From CAYUNA01 sp047629355 (lineage in GTDB: Bacteria; Bacteroidota; Bacteroidia; Chitinophagales; Saprospiraceae), in NCBI GenBank assembly GCA_047629355.1, contig JBLHWU010000081.1, positions 1 to 25,463 on the forward strand: a stretch of 25,463 bases of DNA, read 5' to 3'. Made by a program: the position numbers and the translations under genes. The notes under the pieces were generated by a model. It did not search any database. It had not been told where the DNA came from and saw only the letters and a list, made by a program, of their open reading frames with translations. Within the stretch, counting starts at the first letter, position 1, and the number at the start of each line of letters is the position of its first letter. Below, piece by piece: positions 8,501 to 16,183 of the stretch.

Positions 8501-11281
8501 GGTATTACAAACTGTTGCAGTTAAGGTTACTTCAGCGGTTGCTTGAGTTTGTACAGTCAAGATTACGGTTGCGGTGCTGGTTTGGCAAACGGGGGTTTCA
8601 TTGTCTGAGATTTCGGCAGTTACCGTCGTTGTCCCTGTTTCGTAGGTACTTGGGTTAGCAATTTGACCATCGGCATCCATCCACGTCACCGTATTACCAG
8701 ACCCCATATTTACAACCACATCTAATTCCAATAAATTGAAAGTTACCATACCGTTCATTTCTTCGCATAAAGTCGCCGAAGCATCCATTGCTGGCGGAGG
8801 TGCAATTGGGTCATTGATACAAGCGCAATTGGCAGCGTCGTAGCTATCCGTAGTTGCGCAATCCATATCGTCGCAATCTGGTTGTTCATTGATAATGATG
8901 CAATTGGCAGCATCGTAGCTATCGACGGTGAGTGCACAACCATCATCGGGATTGGGTTCAATATTTTCACATTGACAATTGGCAGCGTCCCAAGTATCTG
9001 TGGTTAATTCACAACCATCATCACAGTTTGGGGCGTCATTGATACATTCACAATTGGCAGCGTCATAAGAATCCGTTGTCGCTCCACAATTGTCATTACA
9101 ATCGGGTTCAACGTTTTCACATTGGCAATCCACTGCGTTCCAACTATCAATCGTCAGTTCGCATAAATCATCACAATCAGGTTCGATATTTTCACATTCA
9201 CAAGTCGTGGTATTGAAAGAATCCATTGTTGCCACGCAACCATCATTACAGTCTGGCTCGACATTTTCACACATGCAAGTCGCCGCATTCCAAGAGTCCA
9301 CTGTCAATGCGCAACCATCATCACAACTTGGTTCGGTTGATTCACATTCACAAGTATTGTCATTAAAAGTGTCCGTCGTCACAATACAACCATCATCACA
9401 GACGGGTTCAATATTATCGCAACCACAGGTCATATTGTTCCAAGCATCAACCGTTAATGCACAGCCGTCGTCACAGTCGGGTTCGATATTTTCACATTCA
9501 CAAGTGTTAATATTGTAAAAATCAATCGTTTGTGGACATTGGTCGGAACAGTTAGGTTCAACGGATTCGCACTGACAAGTTAAATTATTAAAACTGTCAA
9601 ATGTATCTGGACAACCATCTTCACAATCTGGTTCAATATTTTGACATTGACAGTTGAGCTCATCATAAAAGTCAATCGTTTGTGGACAATTGTCCGCACA
9701 ACTAGGCTCGACATTCTCGCATTGACAAGTTATAATATTCCAATTATCAGTCGTCAGCGGGCAGCCGTCGTCACAATCAGGTTCAATATTTTCACATTCA
9801 CAAGTCATATCATTAAACGAATCTGTTGTCAATGGGCAATTATCGTCACAACTTGGTGGTGTAAATTCGCATTGACCAGTCGCCGTATTGAAAAAATCCG
9901 TTGTCAACGCACATCCATCATCACAAATTGCACCGAAACAAACGAACTCAGAAGTACTCGTTGAAGCACCAATAAGCGTACCCGTAATAGCATGGTCAAC
10001 CAAAGCGTCAAAAGTGCCATTAATTGTCCATGCACCAGAAAACGGTCCAAAACTTCCGATAAAAGTCATTCCCTGACAAGGGCTATCTGGGTCTGCTTCG
10101 TACACATGAATCATCGAATTTGAACCGACCGTTCCTGTCATTTCTGAAAAGGAGAATCCTGTAACTACAGGCAATGAGGCGTTGTTATTTCCACCAGACA
10201 ACGTGATACCAATATCACCGTTGTCCATCATCATATTTTCGGTAATTTCGTTCCCTGAACCGCCTGAAACTTCTACCCCACTCTTTTGATTTGCAGTCAG
10301 TGCATTATTTTTAATATCGTTGTTATCCGAACCGCCTTCAAGCAAAACACCAGACGTTGAAGACCCTGTGTTAGAAAAAATCGTATTGCCCGTAACAGAA
10401 TTATCATCACTTAAAATCAACCAAATACCTGCTTTGAAATTATTGGAAATCATGTTCCCAGTAATTGTACTTGCTGTCGTATTCACCAATAAAACGCCCG
10501 CCTCTGCAACACTACCAGTTAAGGTGTTATTGGTTATCGTATTGTTACTACTATTCACAAGAATAAAACCAGAGGAAGAGGGGTCTCCTGCGGCAGAAGG
10601 CTGATTGAAACCATTATTGGAACTATTATTTCCATCAAAAGTAACGTTATCCGAATCAATTCCAACGACTCCATGAAAGCCATTAGTTTGCATAAAATTT
10701 GTCGAAAAGCTCAGCATATTGCAGTTGAAAAAGAATACACCACTTTCTTGGTTACTAATGATGGTATTCCCTGAGATCACACAATTGTCACTACTCGTAA
10801 AATTCAAACCATTCCCATTGGAACTTGACCCAGCACTCACCCCATTAGCATTCATCGTACAACCCGAAATGGTAACACCAGGCGCGCTGTCTATTGAAAT
10901 TCCACCACCAGCACAATTCTCAATCGTCAAATTTTGTACCGTTGAATTTGCCGAACCCGCGACCAGTCGCAAGCCTGCACTTCCCGCACCAATCAACGTA
11001 ACCATACCTCCGCCATCAATTGTAATCACACCAGTAATATCCGGTAAATCTCCAATTCCTCCCGAAAGTACGATACTTCCAGCAACTGAAAATACAATAT
11101 TATCTGCACCACCTGCCAAGTTCGCTGCATCAATTGCTTCATGCAAACTACAATGACCGGTATCACAAGTTCCATCATCTGTGTTGTCTAAGGAAGTAAC
11201 CGTAAAGGTTGCAGCTTGTGCTAAATTTGCAAAAAGCAAAAAGCAAAGCATTAGCTGGAAGGCAGTTTTAAGTTTGGACAT
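5561..11281 (-). CDS. Giant T9SS type B substrate: beta-helix, Cys-rich and GCDS repeats, CHU_C C-terminal domain
   Basis: 1906 residues. A signal peptide covers residues 1-23 (MSKLKTAFQLMLCFLLFANL, then AQA|ATFTV). Next comes a CSLREA-like motif, CSLHEAIDAAN (44-54). A right-handed parallel beta-helix follows (about 110-370, N-x-I-x-x-N rungs). Residues 452-825 are fifteen 25-residue Cys-rich repeats. Several Ig/PKD-like modules follow, then about nine 42-residue repeats ending in GCDSL (1186-1560), then a cadherin-like/Big_9 module (about 1735-1812, GTFTFIPEINFIGTVTFDY). The last ~90 residues, NAFSPNDDGKNDTW...NRWGDILFE...LPSGTYYYLL...YEGTITIVR, are the gliding-motility/CHU_C domain that directs T9SS type B export and surface attachment. 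The role is inferred to be an adhesin; no catalytic residues are apparent. An upstream ATG at 11341 would add 20 residues before the signal peptide and is rejected. It probably shares a transcript with porP. The 272-nt spacer upstream (11282-11553) shows no clear minus-strand promoter. Confidence 0.92.
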   Translation of the reverse strand: MSKLKTAFQLMLCFLLFANLAQAATFTVTSLDNTDDGTCDTGHCSLHEAIDAANLAGGADNIVFSVAGSIVLSGGIGDLPDITGVITIDGGGMVTLIGAGSAGLRLVAGSANSTVQNLTIENCAGGGISIDSAPGVTISGCTMNANGVSAGSSSNGNGLNFTSSDNCVISGNTIISNQESGVFFFNCNMLSFSTNFMQTNGFHGVVGIDSDNVTFDGNNSSNNGFNQPSAAGDPSSSGFILVNSSNNTITNNTLTGSVAEAGVLLVNTTASTITGNMISNNFKAGIWLILSDDNSVTGNTIFSNTGSSTSGVLLEGGSDNNDIKNNALTANQKSGVEVSGGSGNEITENMMMDNGDIGITLSGGNNNASLPVVTGFSFSEMTGTVGSNSMIHVYEADPDSPCQGMTFIGSFGPFSGAWTINGTFDALVDHAITGTLIGASTSTSEFVCFGAICDDGCALTTDFFNTATGQCEFTPPSCDDNCPLTTDSFNDMTCECENIEPDCDDGCPLTTDNWNIITCQCENVEPSCADNCPQTIDFYDELNCQCQNIEPDCEDGCPDTFDSFNNLTCQCESVEPNCSDQCPQTIDFYNINTCECENIEPDCDDGCALTVDAWNNMTCGCDNIEPVCDDGCIVTTDTFNDNTCECESTEPSCDDGCALTVDSWNAATCMCENVEPDCNDGCVATMDSFNTTTCECENIEPDCDDLCELTIDSWNAVDCQCENVEPDCNDNCGATTDSYDAANCECINDAPNCDDGCELTTDTWDAANCQCENIEPNPDDGCALTVDSYDAANCIIINEQPDCDDMDCATTDSYDAANCACINDPIAPPPAMDASATLCEEMNGMVTFNLLELDVVVNMGSGNTVTWMDADGQIANPSTYETGTTTVTAEISDNETPVCQTSTATVILTVQTQATAEVTLTATVCNTSAGGSILNLNALITGGDMTGMWMDMDGAGVDLMNTMSVDFDGVDSDNSPYTLLYTTNSAAAPCQESTYPVEVFVENCACPSVATNAPTAVLCNDAGTLDLTTLEITTESGTWTITSPMGNPPSIMGNVFDATGAPAGDYEITFTLDTEPPANCQNSSTQTISIVNQPNAGMDTQGDYCNDEIDLIVLAELLMNEDANGTWGVSATSPDIPQGGAFDFENGTFNPAGHPAGIFVFSYTLGGSTCMDAISNVTINLLAADMVFLQGFTCEMSEVGIDTLALNNQFGCDSLVITTTDLLMGDTTNLTEFTCNPDNEGMSEVLLENQNGCDSLLIINTIFDASAIDSTFVPAFTCDEMMVGTVENTLAGSDGCDSIVFTVTELLVSDTTNLMEFTCNPANEGMSEVLLENQAGCDSLLIINTIFDAAAIDSTFVQEFTCDETMVGTIENTLMGSDGCDSLVFVSTDLLASDTTNLMEFTCNPDGEGMSEVLLQNEAGCDSLLIVNTIFDANAIDTTFAQAFTCYETMVGTIENTLMGSDGCDSIVFVTTDLLASDTTNLMEFTCNPDDEGMSEVLLQNQAGCDSLLIINTIFDANAIDTTYLNTTTCDPTMVGTDENLLVGSDGCDSLVITETMMGNVPEAFISPADNLDCNQTTVLLTGDDLVATNPTTSEWQDATGNVLSNEAMVEVTTVGIYTYIITDSNSGCTDSETVEVLDLIDNPTADAGLDVVLDCSGNSTILNADASQPAGDLTFEWFDSSGTLINMNNEASVETTEEGTYLLTVINTTNGCSASDEVVVTPFEIITAEADEFSIEINTEISDDLLINDNLNGQNVLAAIENSPESGMLTVNSDGTFTFIPEINFIGTVTFDYSICIENCLDICSTNTVAIEVIGEAFSVPNAFSPNDDGKNDTWVIPGIEQFPSSHLRVVNRWGDILFEIRRYQNDWAGVTNKGDELPSGTYYYLLVLDLASEQTYEGTITIVR
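6602..7726 (-). repeat. In-frame 252-bp (84-residue) tandem repeats ending in GCDS motifs
   Basis: Residues 1186-1560 of the giant protein are made of ~42-residue half-units, each with one early Cys (FTC), a central V/L-rich strand and a terminal G-C-D-S-L/I signature. Two alternating half-units, one starting TTNLMEF and one starting D-S/T-T-F, form an 84-residue unit. The TTNL segment recurs at exact 252-nt spacing (DNA matches near 6838, 7090, 7342 and 7594). There are four full 84-residue units, with a divergent half-unit at the start (MVFLQGFTC...). This array type is common in Saprospiria surface proteins. High DNA identity between units implies recent duplication and makes the array prone to recombination. 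Confidence 0.9.
8807..9928 (-). repeat. Fifteen 75-bp tandem repeats encoding a four-cysteine, Asp-rich 25-residue unit
   Basis: Residues 452-825 consist of 15 consecutive units of 25 residues (the last is one residue short). The consensus places Cys at unit positions 2, 6, 18 and 20, Asp at 3, 4 and 11, and ends E-x-x-E-P. Core strings are DCDDGC near the start, T-x-D-x-x-N/D in the middle and T/N-C-x-C-E-N at the end. Unit 1 lacks one of the last two Cys. Unit 14 has lost positions 2, 18 and 20 (NPDDGC, NCIII), and unit 15 has a shifted CDDMDC. The paired Cys suggest disulfides, and the Asp-rich D-x-D-D-G segment suggests possible calcium binding (inference). Confidence 0.92.
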
Positions 11282-11553
11282 ACAATTAGTGATAAAACGG
11301 GAGAATTTGTTAATTTCATCTATAAAAAGATTAGAAATCAACCATCTTTAAAATCCCATATCTAGCTTAAATAAAATACGTTGTTGTTCGTTTTTTTTAT
11401 TCTCAAAGGAAAGGAAAAATCTGCATTTGTTGTGGTTCAAAAAACAAAAACTTTACATTTGATGTAGTGGATAGCCTGCATTTACTGGAAAAATCTATTT
11501 CTTGATGTGGCTTTGATGTATAACTTCGAAAAAGAAGAAAGAAAAAAGAAATT

Positions 11554-12657
11554 CTATTTTGATAATTTCCCTTGCCAAATACCATTTTTAGCTAAATATT
11601 TACGCGTCCGTTTCTCCACACTTACCTCCCATTCTACTTCTTTGTTGTGTACTAAAAAATCAGTCATTTGCTTGGCAAAAAATGGTCCTAAAGATGCGCC
11701 TTTTGCCCCCAATCCATTAAAAATTGCTAAAGTTGGAATTTCAGGATGTAGTCCTAAAAATGGTCGCCTATCGGTAATTGTCGGGCGAATTGCCGATAGG
11801 TGTTCGATGACCTCAAAAGGTACATCAAGTGTTGCTTTTAAGTTCTCTAACAATGATTTTCGTCCATCTTCTGTTGGCAAATCATCTTGATAATCTCGCT
11901 CATAAAATGAACCAACCCAATACCGATTTTCGCCCATTGGCACTAAAAAAATATGATGCTTCAACATCTTTTCAAAGTTGGAATTTGGAATCTCGACAAT
12001 CAACACTTCCCCTTTGCTCAATCGAAAAGGAAGATAGTCAAAAAATGGATTCTCTGCTCCTTTTGCGCCTTCACAGAAAATGATTTTTTTCGCTTTAAAT
12101 TCTTTGTATAAAACAGCGTCATTTTCAAAATCAATCTGCTGATAATCAAATTTTTCTGAACACAAAATACCTTCTTTTTCAAAAATATCCCGACAGGTTT
12201 CTACCAACAACTTAATGTCCGTTTTTGCAGCATCCCTCACTTCCCCAAAACCATAAACGGGCTGAATTTTACCCTCAAATTCGCTCGCATCTGCTTCATC
12301 TGCCAAATACCGTTCATAACCTTCATTCGCCGTTTTGGCCAGCCAATCGTTCTCTGCACCAGCGTCCTCTAATGCCCGTAGGAAATTTTTCTTATGGTGA
12401 AATTTAACACCAATCTCCGCCTCTAATTTTTTATAAAAAGCATCCGCAAATGGAATCAACTCCTCTACTCGCCAACTTTTCACAAAAAAACGCCCTGTGA
12501 TTGGGTTCGTGATGCCTGCTGCTACCTTTGAAGCAGCACGTTCGTAGTTGCTATCAATCAGATGCACGGACTGATTTTCTGCCTTTAAAAAATGCGCCAA
12601 TAATGTTCCTGCCAAGCCTTGACCAACGATTAGGTAGTCTATTTCTATTTTTTTCAA
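11554..12657 (-). CDS. FAD-dependent oxidoreductase, DAO (glycine oxidase-like) family
   Basis: 367 residues with no signal peptide, so cytoplasmic. The N-terminus has the dinucleotide-binding fold: hydrophobic strand, V-G-Q-G-L-A-G (G12, G14, G17) and the acidic D35 ending the second strand, which contacts the adenosine ribose of FAD. The stretch A-A-G-I-T-N-P-I-T-G-R-F follows, as is typical of DAO-family enzymes. Near the C-terminus are A-I-R-P-T-I-T-D-R-R-P-F-L-G and N-G-L-G-A-K-G-A-S-L-G-P, the second FAD-contacting element shared with glycine oxidase, sarcosine oxidase and the MnmC oxidase domain. The substrate is unknown; oxidation of an amino acid or amine C-N bond is the family expectation. 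There is no MnmC methyltransferase domain, so I give no symbol. It starts 28 nt after a strong hairpin that follows the aminotransferase gene, so it may have its own promoter or be fed by read-through. Confidence 0.83.
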   Translation of the reverse strand: MKKIEIDYLIVGQGLAGTLLAHFLKAENQSVHLIDSNYERAASKVAAGITNPITGRFFVKSWRVEELIPFADAFYKKLEAEIGVKFHHKKNFLRALEDAGAENDWLAKTANEGYERYLADEADASEFEGKIQPVYGFGEVRDAAKTDIKLLVETCRDIFEKEGILCSEKFDYQQIDFENDAVLYKEFKAKKIIFCEGAKGAENPFFDYLPFRLSKGEVLIVEIPNSNFEKMLKHHIFLVPMGENRYWVGSFYERDYQDDLPTEDGRKSLLENLKATLDVPFEVIEHLSAIRPTITDRRPFLGLHPEIPTLAIFNGLGAKGASLGPFFAKQMTDFLVHNKEVEWEVSVEKRTRKYLAKNGIWQGKLSK

Positions 12658-12684
12658 TCTCGTTATTTTTATTTTCCATCTATC

Positions 12685-12717
12685 AAATCATGGTGATTTT
12701 AAAAATCACCATGATTT
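12685..12717 (-). terminator. 16-bp perfect hairpin between the aminotransferase and FAD oxidoreductase genes
   Basis: Arms 12685-12700 and 12702-12717 are perfectly complementary (core ATCATGGTGATTTT). The U-rich tail is better on the plus strand (T7 at 12715-12721) than on the minus strand (TTTGATAG). It lies 12 nt after the stop of the minus-strand aminotransferase gene, so it most likely terminates or attenuates that transcript. The poor minus-strand tail leaves room for partial read-through. Confidence 0.65.
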
Positions 12718-12729
12718 TTTTCAAAACAG

Positions 12730-13887
12730 CTACCGCCGCGCCTTTTTAAAACACTTCAACAGCACCTCCATATCCTCCACATCATTATAAACATTCGGTG
12801 ATATCCGTATTGAATTCCCTCTTGTTGATACAAAAACCTCCTTTTTCTTAAATTGTTTTTGCAACTTTTTTAGATCAAACGCCTGCCCCGTCCTTACCCC
12901 AAATAAATGGCTACTCCGATATTTTTCCTCCTCAATCTGCGCACCCATTTTTTCTAATTCCAAAATCCCCTCTTTAAATGTCTCCCGACAGTACTCTTGA
13001 ACATTCGCAATTCCGAAACCCAATAGCATTTCCAACGCTGCTTTTATCATCGGCAATAAGGTAAAATTCGAAGCCTGTCCCACATTGTAACGGGTCGCTT
13101 TCGGTTGATATTCCGACTGATAATTTACCAAATTAGAAAAGATATAACTGTCTTTTCGATACATCCAGCTCTCTTCTAGCGGCGTACCCCCCTCAAATCG
13201 CGGACCAAAATACGCCAAGCCCGACGAATAAGGTCCCATCAACCATTTGTAGCCGCCACAAATCAGCGCATCGGGTTTTATTTTTTGAATATCAAATGGT
13301 AGTGCACCCACCGATTGTGTACCGTCTATTATTAAATACGCGCCAACTTCTCGACATCTTTTCCCAATTTTTTCGAGCTCAAATAAGGTTCCATCTGCCC
13401 AATGCACATGCGGTAGTGCCACGATTTTCGTCTTTTTATCAATAGATTTCAGTACCTTTTTGTTCCAGTTTTTCGCTCGATTCTCCAACGGCTTCGGTGC
13501 TTTAATGGTCTTAGTTTTAGCACCCGTTTCCTCCGCTTTTCGATGCCAAGTATAGACATTACTCGGAAACTGCTCCTCTAACAAAATGATGTTTTCCCCC
13601 TTATTGATGTCAATATTTTTCGCCACCGTCGCTATCCCATAAGAAACCGAAGGCATCATCGCAATCTGCTGAAAATCAGGTGCATTTATCAATTCAGCAT
13701 ACAATTTTCGCACTACATCAATTGGGTCAAAAAAGTCAATCGGCGAAATTTCTGAAGGATTTTTCTTTCCAATAATTCCTTGATAACCAGCAAATTCAAC
13801 TGTCTTTGCCATCGGCGACATGTATGCACCATTGAGGTAAGTGACATTTTTAGAAAGACTAAAAAGATGTTTTTGACATTTAAGCAT
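12730..13887 (-). CDS. PLP-dependent aminotransferase class V family protein
   Basis: 385 residues, cytoplasmic, the typical length for fold-type I class V enzymes (cysteine desulfurase, kynureninase, isopenicillin N epimerase groups). The cofactor-binding pattern is readable: LPHVHWADGT near 158-167, D188-G-T-Q191-S-V-G for the pyridine-ring aspartate and the following Gln, and G-G-Y-K214-W-L-M-G-P for the PLP lysine. The residue before this lysine is Tyr, not the His of genuine cysteine desulfurases. The conserved active-site Cys loop of IscS/SufS is not seen, so a NifS/SufS role is unlikely. A C-terminal R-G-N-S-I-R-I-S-P-N-V-Y-N segment supplies the substrate carboxylate-binding Arg. The substrate cannot be read from the sequence. 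The FAD oxidoreductase gene follows on the same strand beyond a hairpin; no functional link is established. Confidence 0.85.
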   Translation of the reverse strand: MLKCQKHLFSLSKNVTYLNGAYMSPMAKTVEFAGYQGIIGKKNPSEISPIDFFDPIDVVRKLYAELINAPDFQQIAMMPSVSYGIATVAKNIDINKGENIILLEEQFPSNVYTWHRKAEETGAKTKTIKAPKPLENRAKNWNKKVLKSIDKKTKIVALPHVHWADGTLFELEKIGKRCREVGAYLIIDGTQSVGALPFDIQKIKPDALICGGYKWLMGPYSSGLAYFGPRFEGGTPLEESWMYRKDSYIFSNLVNYQSEYQPKATRYNVGQASNFTLLPMIKAALEMLLGFGIANVQEYCRETFKEGILELEKMGAQIEEEKYRSSHLFGVRTGQAFDLKKLQKQFKKKEVFVSTRGNSIRISPNVYNDVEDMEVLLKCFKKARR

Positions 13888-14027
13888 AATCGTTGATTCG
13901 TTATTTATCTATTTATTATTCGGTTAAAAAACAGCATTTTAATATCTAAAAAAAACGCGTCAGACCTAATTGAAATCCGTTTCATCTGTCCAATCCGCAT
14001 AACCATCCTATCTAAATTTACAAAACT

Positions 14028-14060
14028 AAAAAACCCCATTTTTCCACGCGGAAAAATAGG
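14028..14060 (-). terminator. Rho-independent terminator after the sigma/beta-barrel operon
   Basis: The hairpin ATTTTTCC (14038-14045), loop ACGC, GGAAAAAT (14050-14057) is followed on the minus strand by GGGG and then T6 (A6 on plus at 14028-14033). It lies about 36 nt beyond the stop codon of the 481-residue gene. The orientation fits termination of that minus-strand operon. The remaining spacer up to the aminotransferase start (13888-14027) shows no other clear signal. Confidence 0.7.
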
Positions 14061-14095
14061 ATTTTAAAACAAGAAGACGTGACTTTTAAAGCAAT

Positions 14096-15541
14096 TTATT
14101 TTCCAAAATGATATTGTAAAGAGAGATTCGCAAAGCGATTGTATTTTTTATCTGAGCTGTATCTAAATAAATTCACAAAACCGTGGTGATAATTCGCCGC
14201 AATACTCCACTTCGGCGACGGATGAAAAGCAACACCCGCAGTAGCTCCAAAATCAAAATTTCGAAGATTGGCTTTGTTGATACTTTTTTGGTTTTCGAAG
14301 TTTACGGGTACTCCTGAAGATAAATCATTCGCTGTATTAAAAACATCCGCACCATCATTTAAGATTCCTCCATCGGTGTAATTATTGCTTCCAAAAAGCA
14401 GTAAAGCTACGTTAATTCCTGTGCCCACGCTCCATTTTTCACTCAATTGATAGTTCACCCAAAGTGGAATATTCAAATAATGAGAGCTTAGATTTTGAGG
14501 AATCGTAAAAATTGCTGAATCACTTCGAGCCGCATTTCCTGAGTAAGCTACTAATACAACTTCATCATCTAAACCCGGATAATTTGTTACTACTTGACTC
14601 GCTGTTTCTATCGAAATAGGTGACCCTGAAAATGTCCGACGTTGATACTGATAATTCAAGCCAGTCTGCAACGACGATTTGTTTTTCAACGATAAGGAGT
14701 AAATTAATCCACCTGATATTCCCGCAAAATTTGGTGCACCCTGCCCTGCTACTTCTACACCAAAACGTGCTTTTCTTTTTGGTTTATTTTCCTCCTCTTC
14801 ATCATCCAATATTTCTAATGCTGGTAAATTTAAATCAAAATCAGGAATCAAAGCAGTTTTTTCTAGCTCCTCTAAATTATTGATTGCTAAATAGTTAAAT
14901 GCTCCGTTTTCACCTTTTAAAACAATTGAATTGGCTTTTTCAGCAGAGTTAATTGCTTTTTCTTCCTCTAAATTAGTCGCCACATTTGTATTATCGTCAT
15001 TCCGTAAAATATGCGATTTTGTTAAATTTTCATCAATAATATTTAAAGACTTAATGCCAGATTTTTCATTAAAAGAACTGTTGAATTTGCCCGCTTTCAA
15101 ATTTAATTTTGCTGTTTTCTTAATCGAATTGCTGTTTAAATTAACCCCTTTTTCAATATTTATTTTTTGACTTAAAGACGCATCATTTAAAAATTTAGCT
15201 AAATTATTTGCTTCCTTTTCCACTAAAATAGCGTTTGCAGAAGCCATTTTATCCTTCCCTTTTTCAGTAGGAATAGCTACGGAATTCCCTTTTGCTATCG
15301 GCTTTTGAATTGCTGCCTTCCTCGTTTCATCAATATCGTTTTCCATAAAATACAAGCCACCAGCCACCACGCCAACCGCGATGCCCAGCCCGATACTGAA
15401 GAACAGTAAAAAGAAAATCCATCGACGCCGTTTCCGCTCCTCAGGAACCCCCGTCGGCATCTCTTCATCCAACAAATCGCGCATCGCTGCCCAACCTTTG
15501 TCAGTGAATTTCTTATTCATATTTGGGTAATTATCCTGCAT
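14096..15541 (-). CDS. Single-pass protein with predicted C-terminal outer-membrane-type beta-barrel, putative partner of the ECF sigma factor
   Basis: 481 residues. Residues 1-40 are hydrophilic and basic (W17-A-A-M-R-D-L-L-D-E-E-M-P, then ERKRRR). Residues 41-66 (WIFFLLFFSIGLGIAVGVVA...) form one strong membrane helix. Residues 70-255 are a low-complexity Lys/Asn/Glu-rich linker ending in DDEEEENKPKRKAR. Residues 257-481 alternate as amphipathic strands (FGVEVAGQGAPNF, LQTGLNYQYQRR, WSVGTGINVALLLFG, NLSLQYHFGK), resembling a PorT-like outer-membrane beta-barrel domain. The gene overlaps the sigma-factor gene by 11 nt, so the two are translationally coupled. An alternative ATG at 15520 (MNKKF) lies 10 nt after the sigma stop. 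The overlap and the cytoplasmic N-terminal stub suggest an anti-sigma or sensor role (inference; no recognised anti-sigma motif). An inner-membrane anchor fused to a barrel-like domain is topologically odd. Confidence 0.8.
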   Translation of the reverse strand: MQDNYPNMNKKFTDKGWAAMRDLLDEEMPTGVPEERKRRRWIFFLLFFSIGLGIAVGVVAGGLYFMENDIDETRKAAIQKPIAKGNSVAIPTEKGKDKMASANAILVEKEANNLAKFLNDASLSQKINIEKGVNLNSNSIKKTAKLNLKAGKFNSSFNEKSGIKSLNIIDENLTKSHILRNDDNTNVATNLEEEKAINSAEKANSIVLKGENGAFNYLAINNLEELEKTALIPDFDLNLPALEILDDEEEENKPKRKARFGVEVAGQGAPNFAGISGGLIYSLSLKNKSSLQTGLNYQYQRRTFSGSPISIETASQVVTNYPGLDDEVVLVAYSGNAARSDSAIFTIPQNLSSHYLNIPLWVNYQLSEKWSVGTGINVALLLFGSNNYTDGGILNDGADVFNTANDLSSGVPVNFENQKSINKANLRNFDFGATAGVAFHPSPKWSIAANYHHGFVNLFRYSSDKKYNRFANLSLQYHFGK

Positions 15542-16091
15542 ATCTTTGAGTTTCCTGTTGTTTGCTAATCATTATTTTCAGCTTTTTTCGCGCTGCTGAC
15601 AAATGCCATTTTGAAGTTCCATCACTAATGTCCAACTTCTCTCCAATCTCCACATGCGTATACCCTTCGATGGCATATAGTCTAAAAACTTCCTTGGTTG
15701 CTGGCGGCAAATCATCCACCATTGCCATCAAATCATCTAAATACAAATCATCTAAAGCATTGGAATCCATCGGTTTATCTCGGTCTTCAATTTCTAAAAA
15801 CCGCAGCGTATTTGATTTATTTCTAAAATAATCCGATACACTGTGATAAACAATCCGCCGAATCCAACCTTCCAAAGACCCTTTAAAAGAGTACTTATCA
15901 ATTTTTTTAAACACTCGCAAAAACCCATTGTTCACTATTGTCATTGCCACCTCTCGGTCAGTGGTATGCCGAAGACACATCGCAATCATACTCCCGAAAT
16001 ATTTTCGGTAGAGTTGCTCCTGAATTTGACGGTCGTTGCGCAAGCAACCTGCCACCAGTTCTTCGTCCTTATATTTTTGTTTTTGCCTCAT
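15531..16091 (-). CDS. ECF-type RNA polymerase sigma factor
   Basis: 186 residues, standard for ECF (group 4) sigma-70 factors. Region 2 spans about residues 24-92 (EQLYRKYFGSMIAMCLR, NNGFLRVFKKIDKY, GSLEGWIRRIVYHSVSDYFR), the -10-recognition and core-binding part. Region 4 spans about 127-175 (LPPATKEVFRLYAIEGYTHVEIGEKL) with the helix-turn-helix ISDGTSKWHLSAARKKLK, a form typical of Bacteroidota ECF factors. There is no region 1.1 or 3. It redirects RNA polymerase to a small regulon that cannot be identified here. It is co-transcribed with the overlapping membrane/barrel gene, a common regulator-partner layout. Its upstream region has no consensus -7 element but carries a (TTAGA)13.8 microsatellite 93-161 nt from the start codon, which could affect its expression (inference). 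Confidence 0.92.
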   Translation of the reverse strand: MRQKQKYKDEELVAGCLRNDRQIQEQLYRKYFGSMIAMCLRHTTDREVAMTIVNNGFLRVFKKIDKYSFKGSLEGWIRRIVYHSVSDYFRNKSNTLRFLEIEDRDKPMDSNALDDLYLDDLMAMVDDLPPATKEVFRLYAIEGYTHVEIGEKLDISDGTSKWHLSAARKKLKIMISKQQETQRYAG

Positions 16092-16183
16092 TTAAAAGTG
16101 TTAATCGGCTTTGAAGTAGGATTTTTCGTGTAAAAATAAGCAATCATAAGGTAAGACGGGGAAGGTTAGAGAAAGGGTTGGGT

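Noticed and set aside
8807..9928. Regularly spaced 75-bp repeats as a CRISPR array
   Set aside because: The repeats are contiguous with no unique spacers and are in frame with a protein.
6030..11156. Plus-strand ORFs opposite the repeat arrays (up to 145 codons)
   Set aside because: Open only because the 75-bp and 252-bp repeats are multiples of three, so a stop-free antisense frame is copied with each unit.
11430..11461. Plus-strand TTG-N21-TACATTTG as a promoter for an antisense RNA to the FAD oxidoreductase gene
   Set aside because: It is a good consensus match, but such matches are expected by chance in AT-rich DNA and there is no plus-strand gene or terminator downstream.
12730..13887. 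Cysteine desulfurase (iscS/sufS) assignment
   Set aside because: The catalytic Cys loop and the His before the PLP lysine are absent; only the broader class V aminotransferase family is supported.
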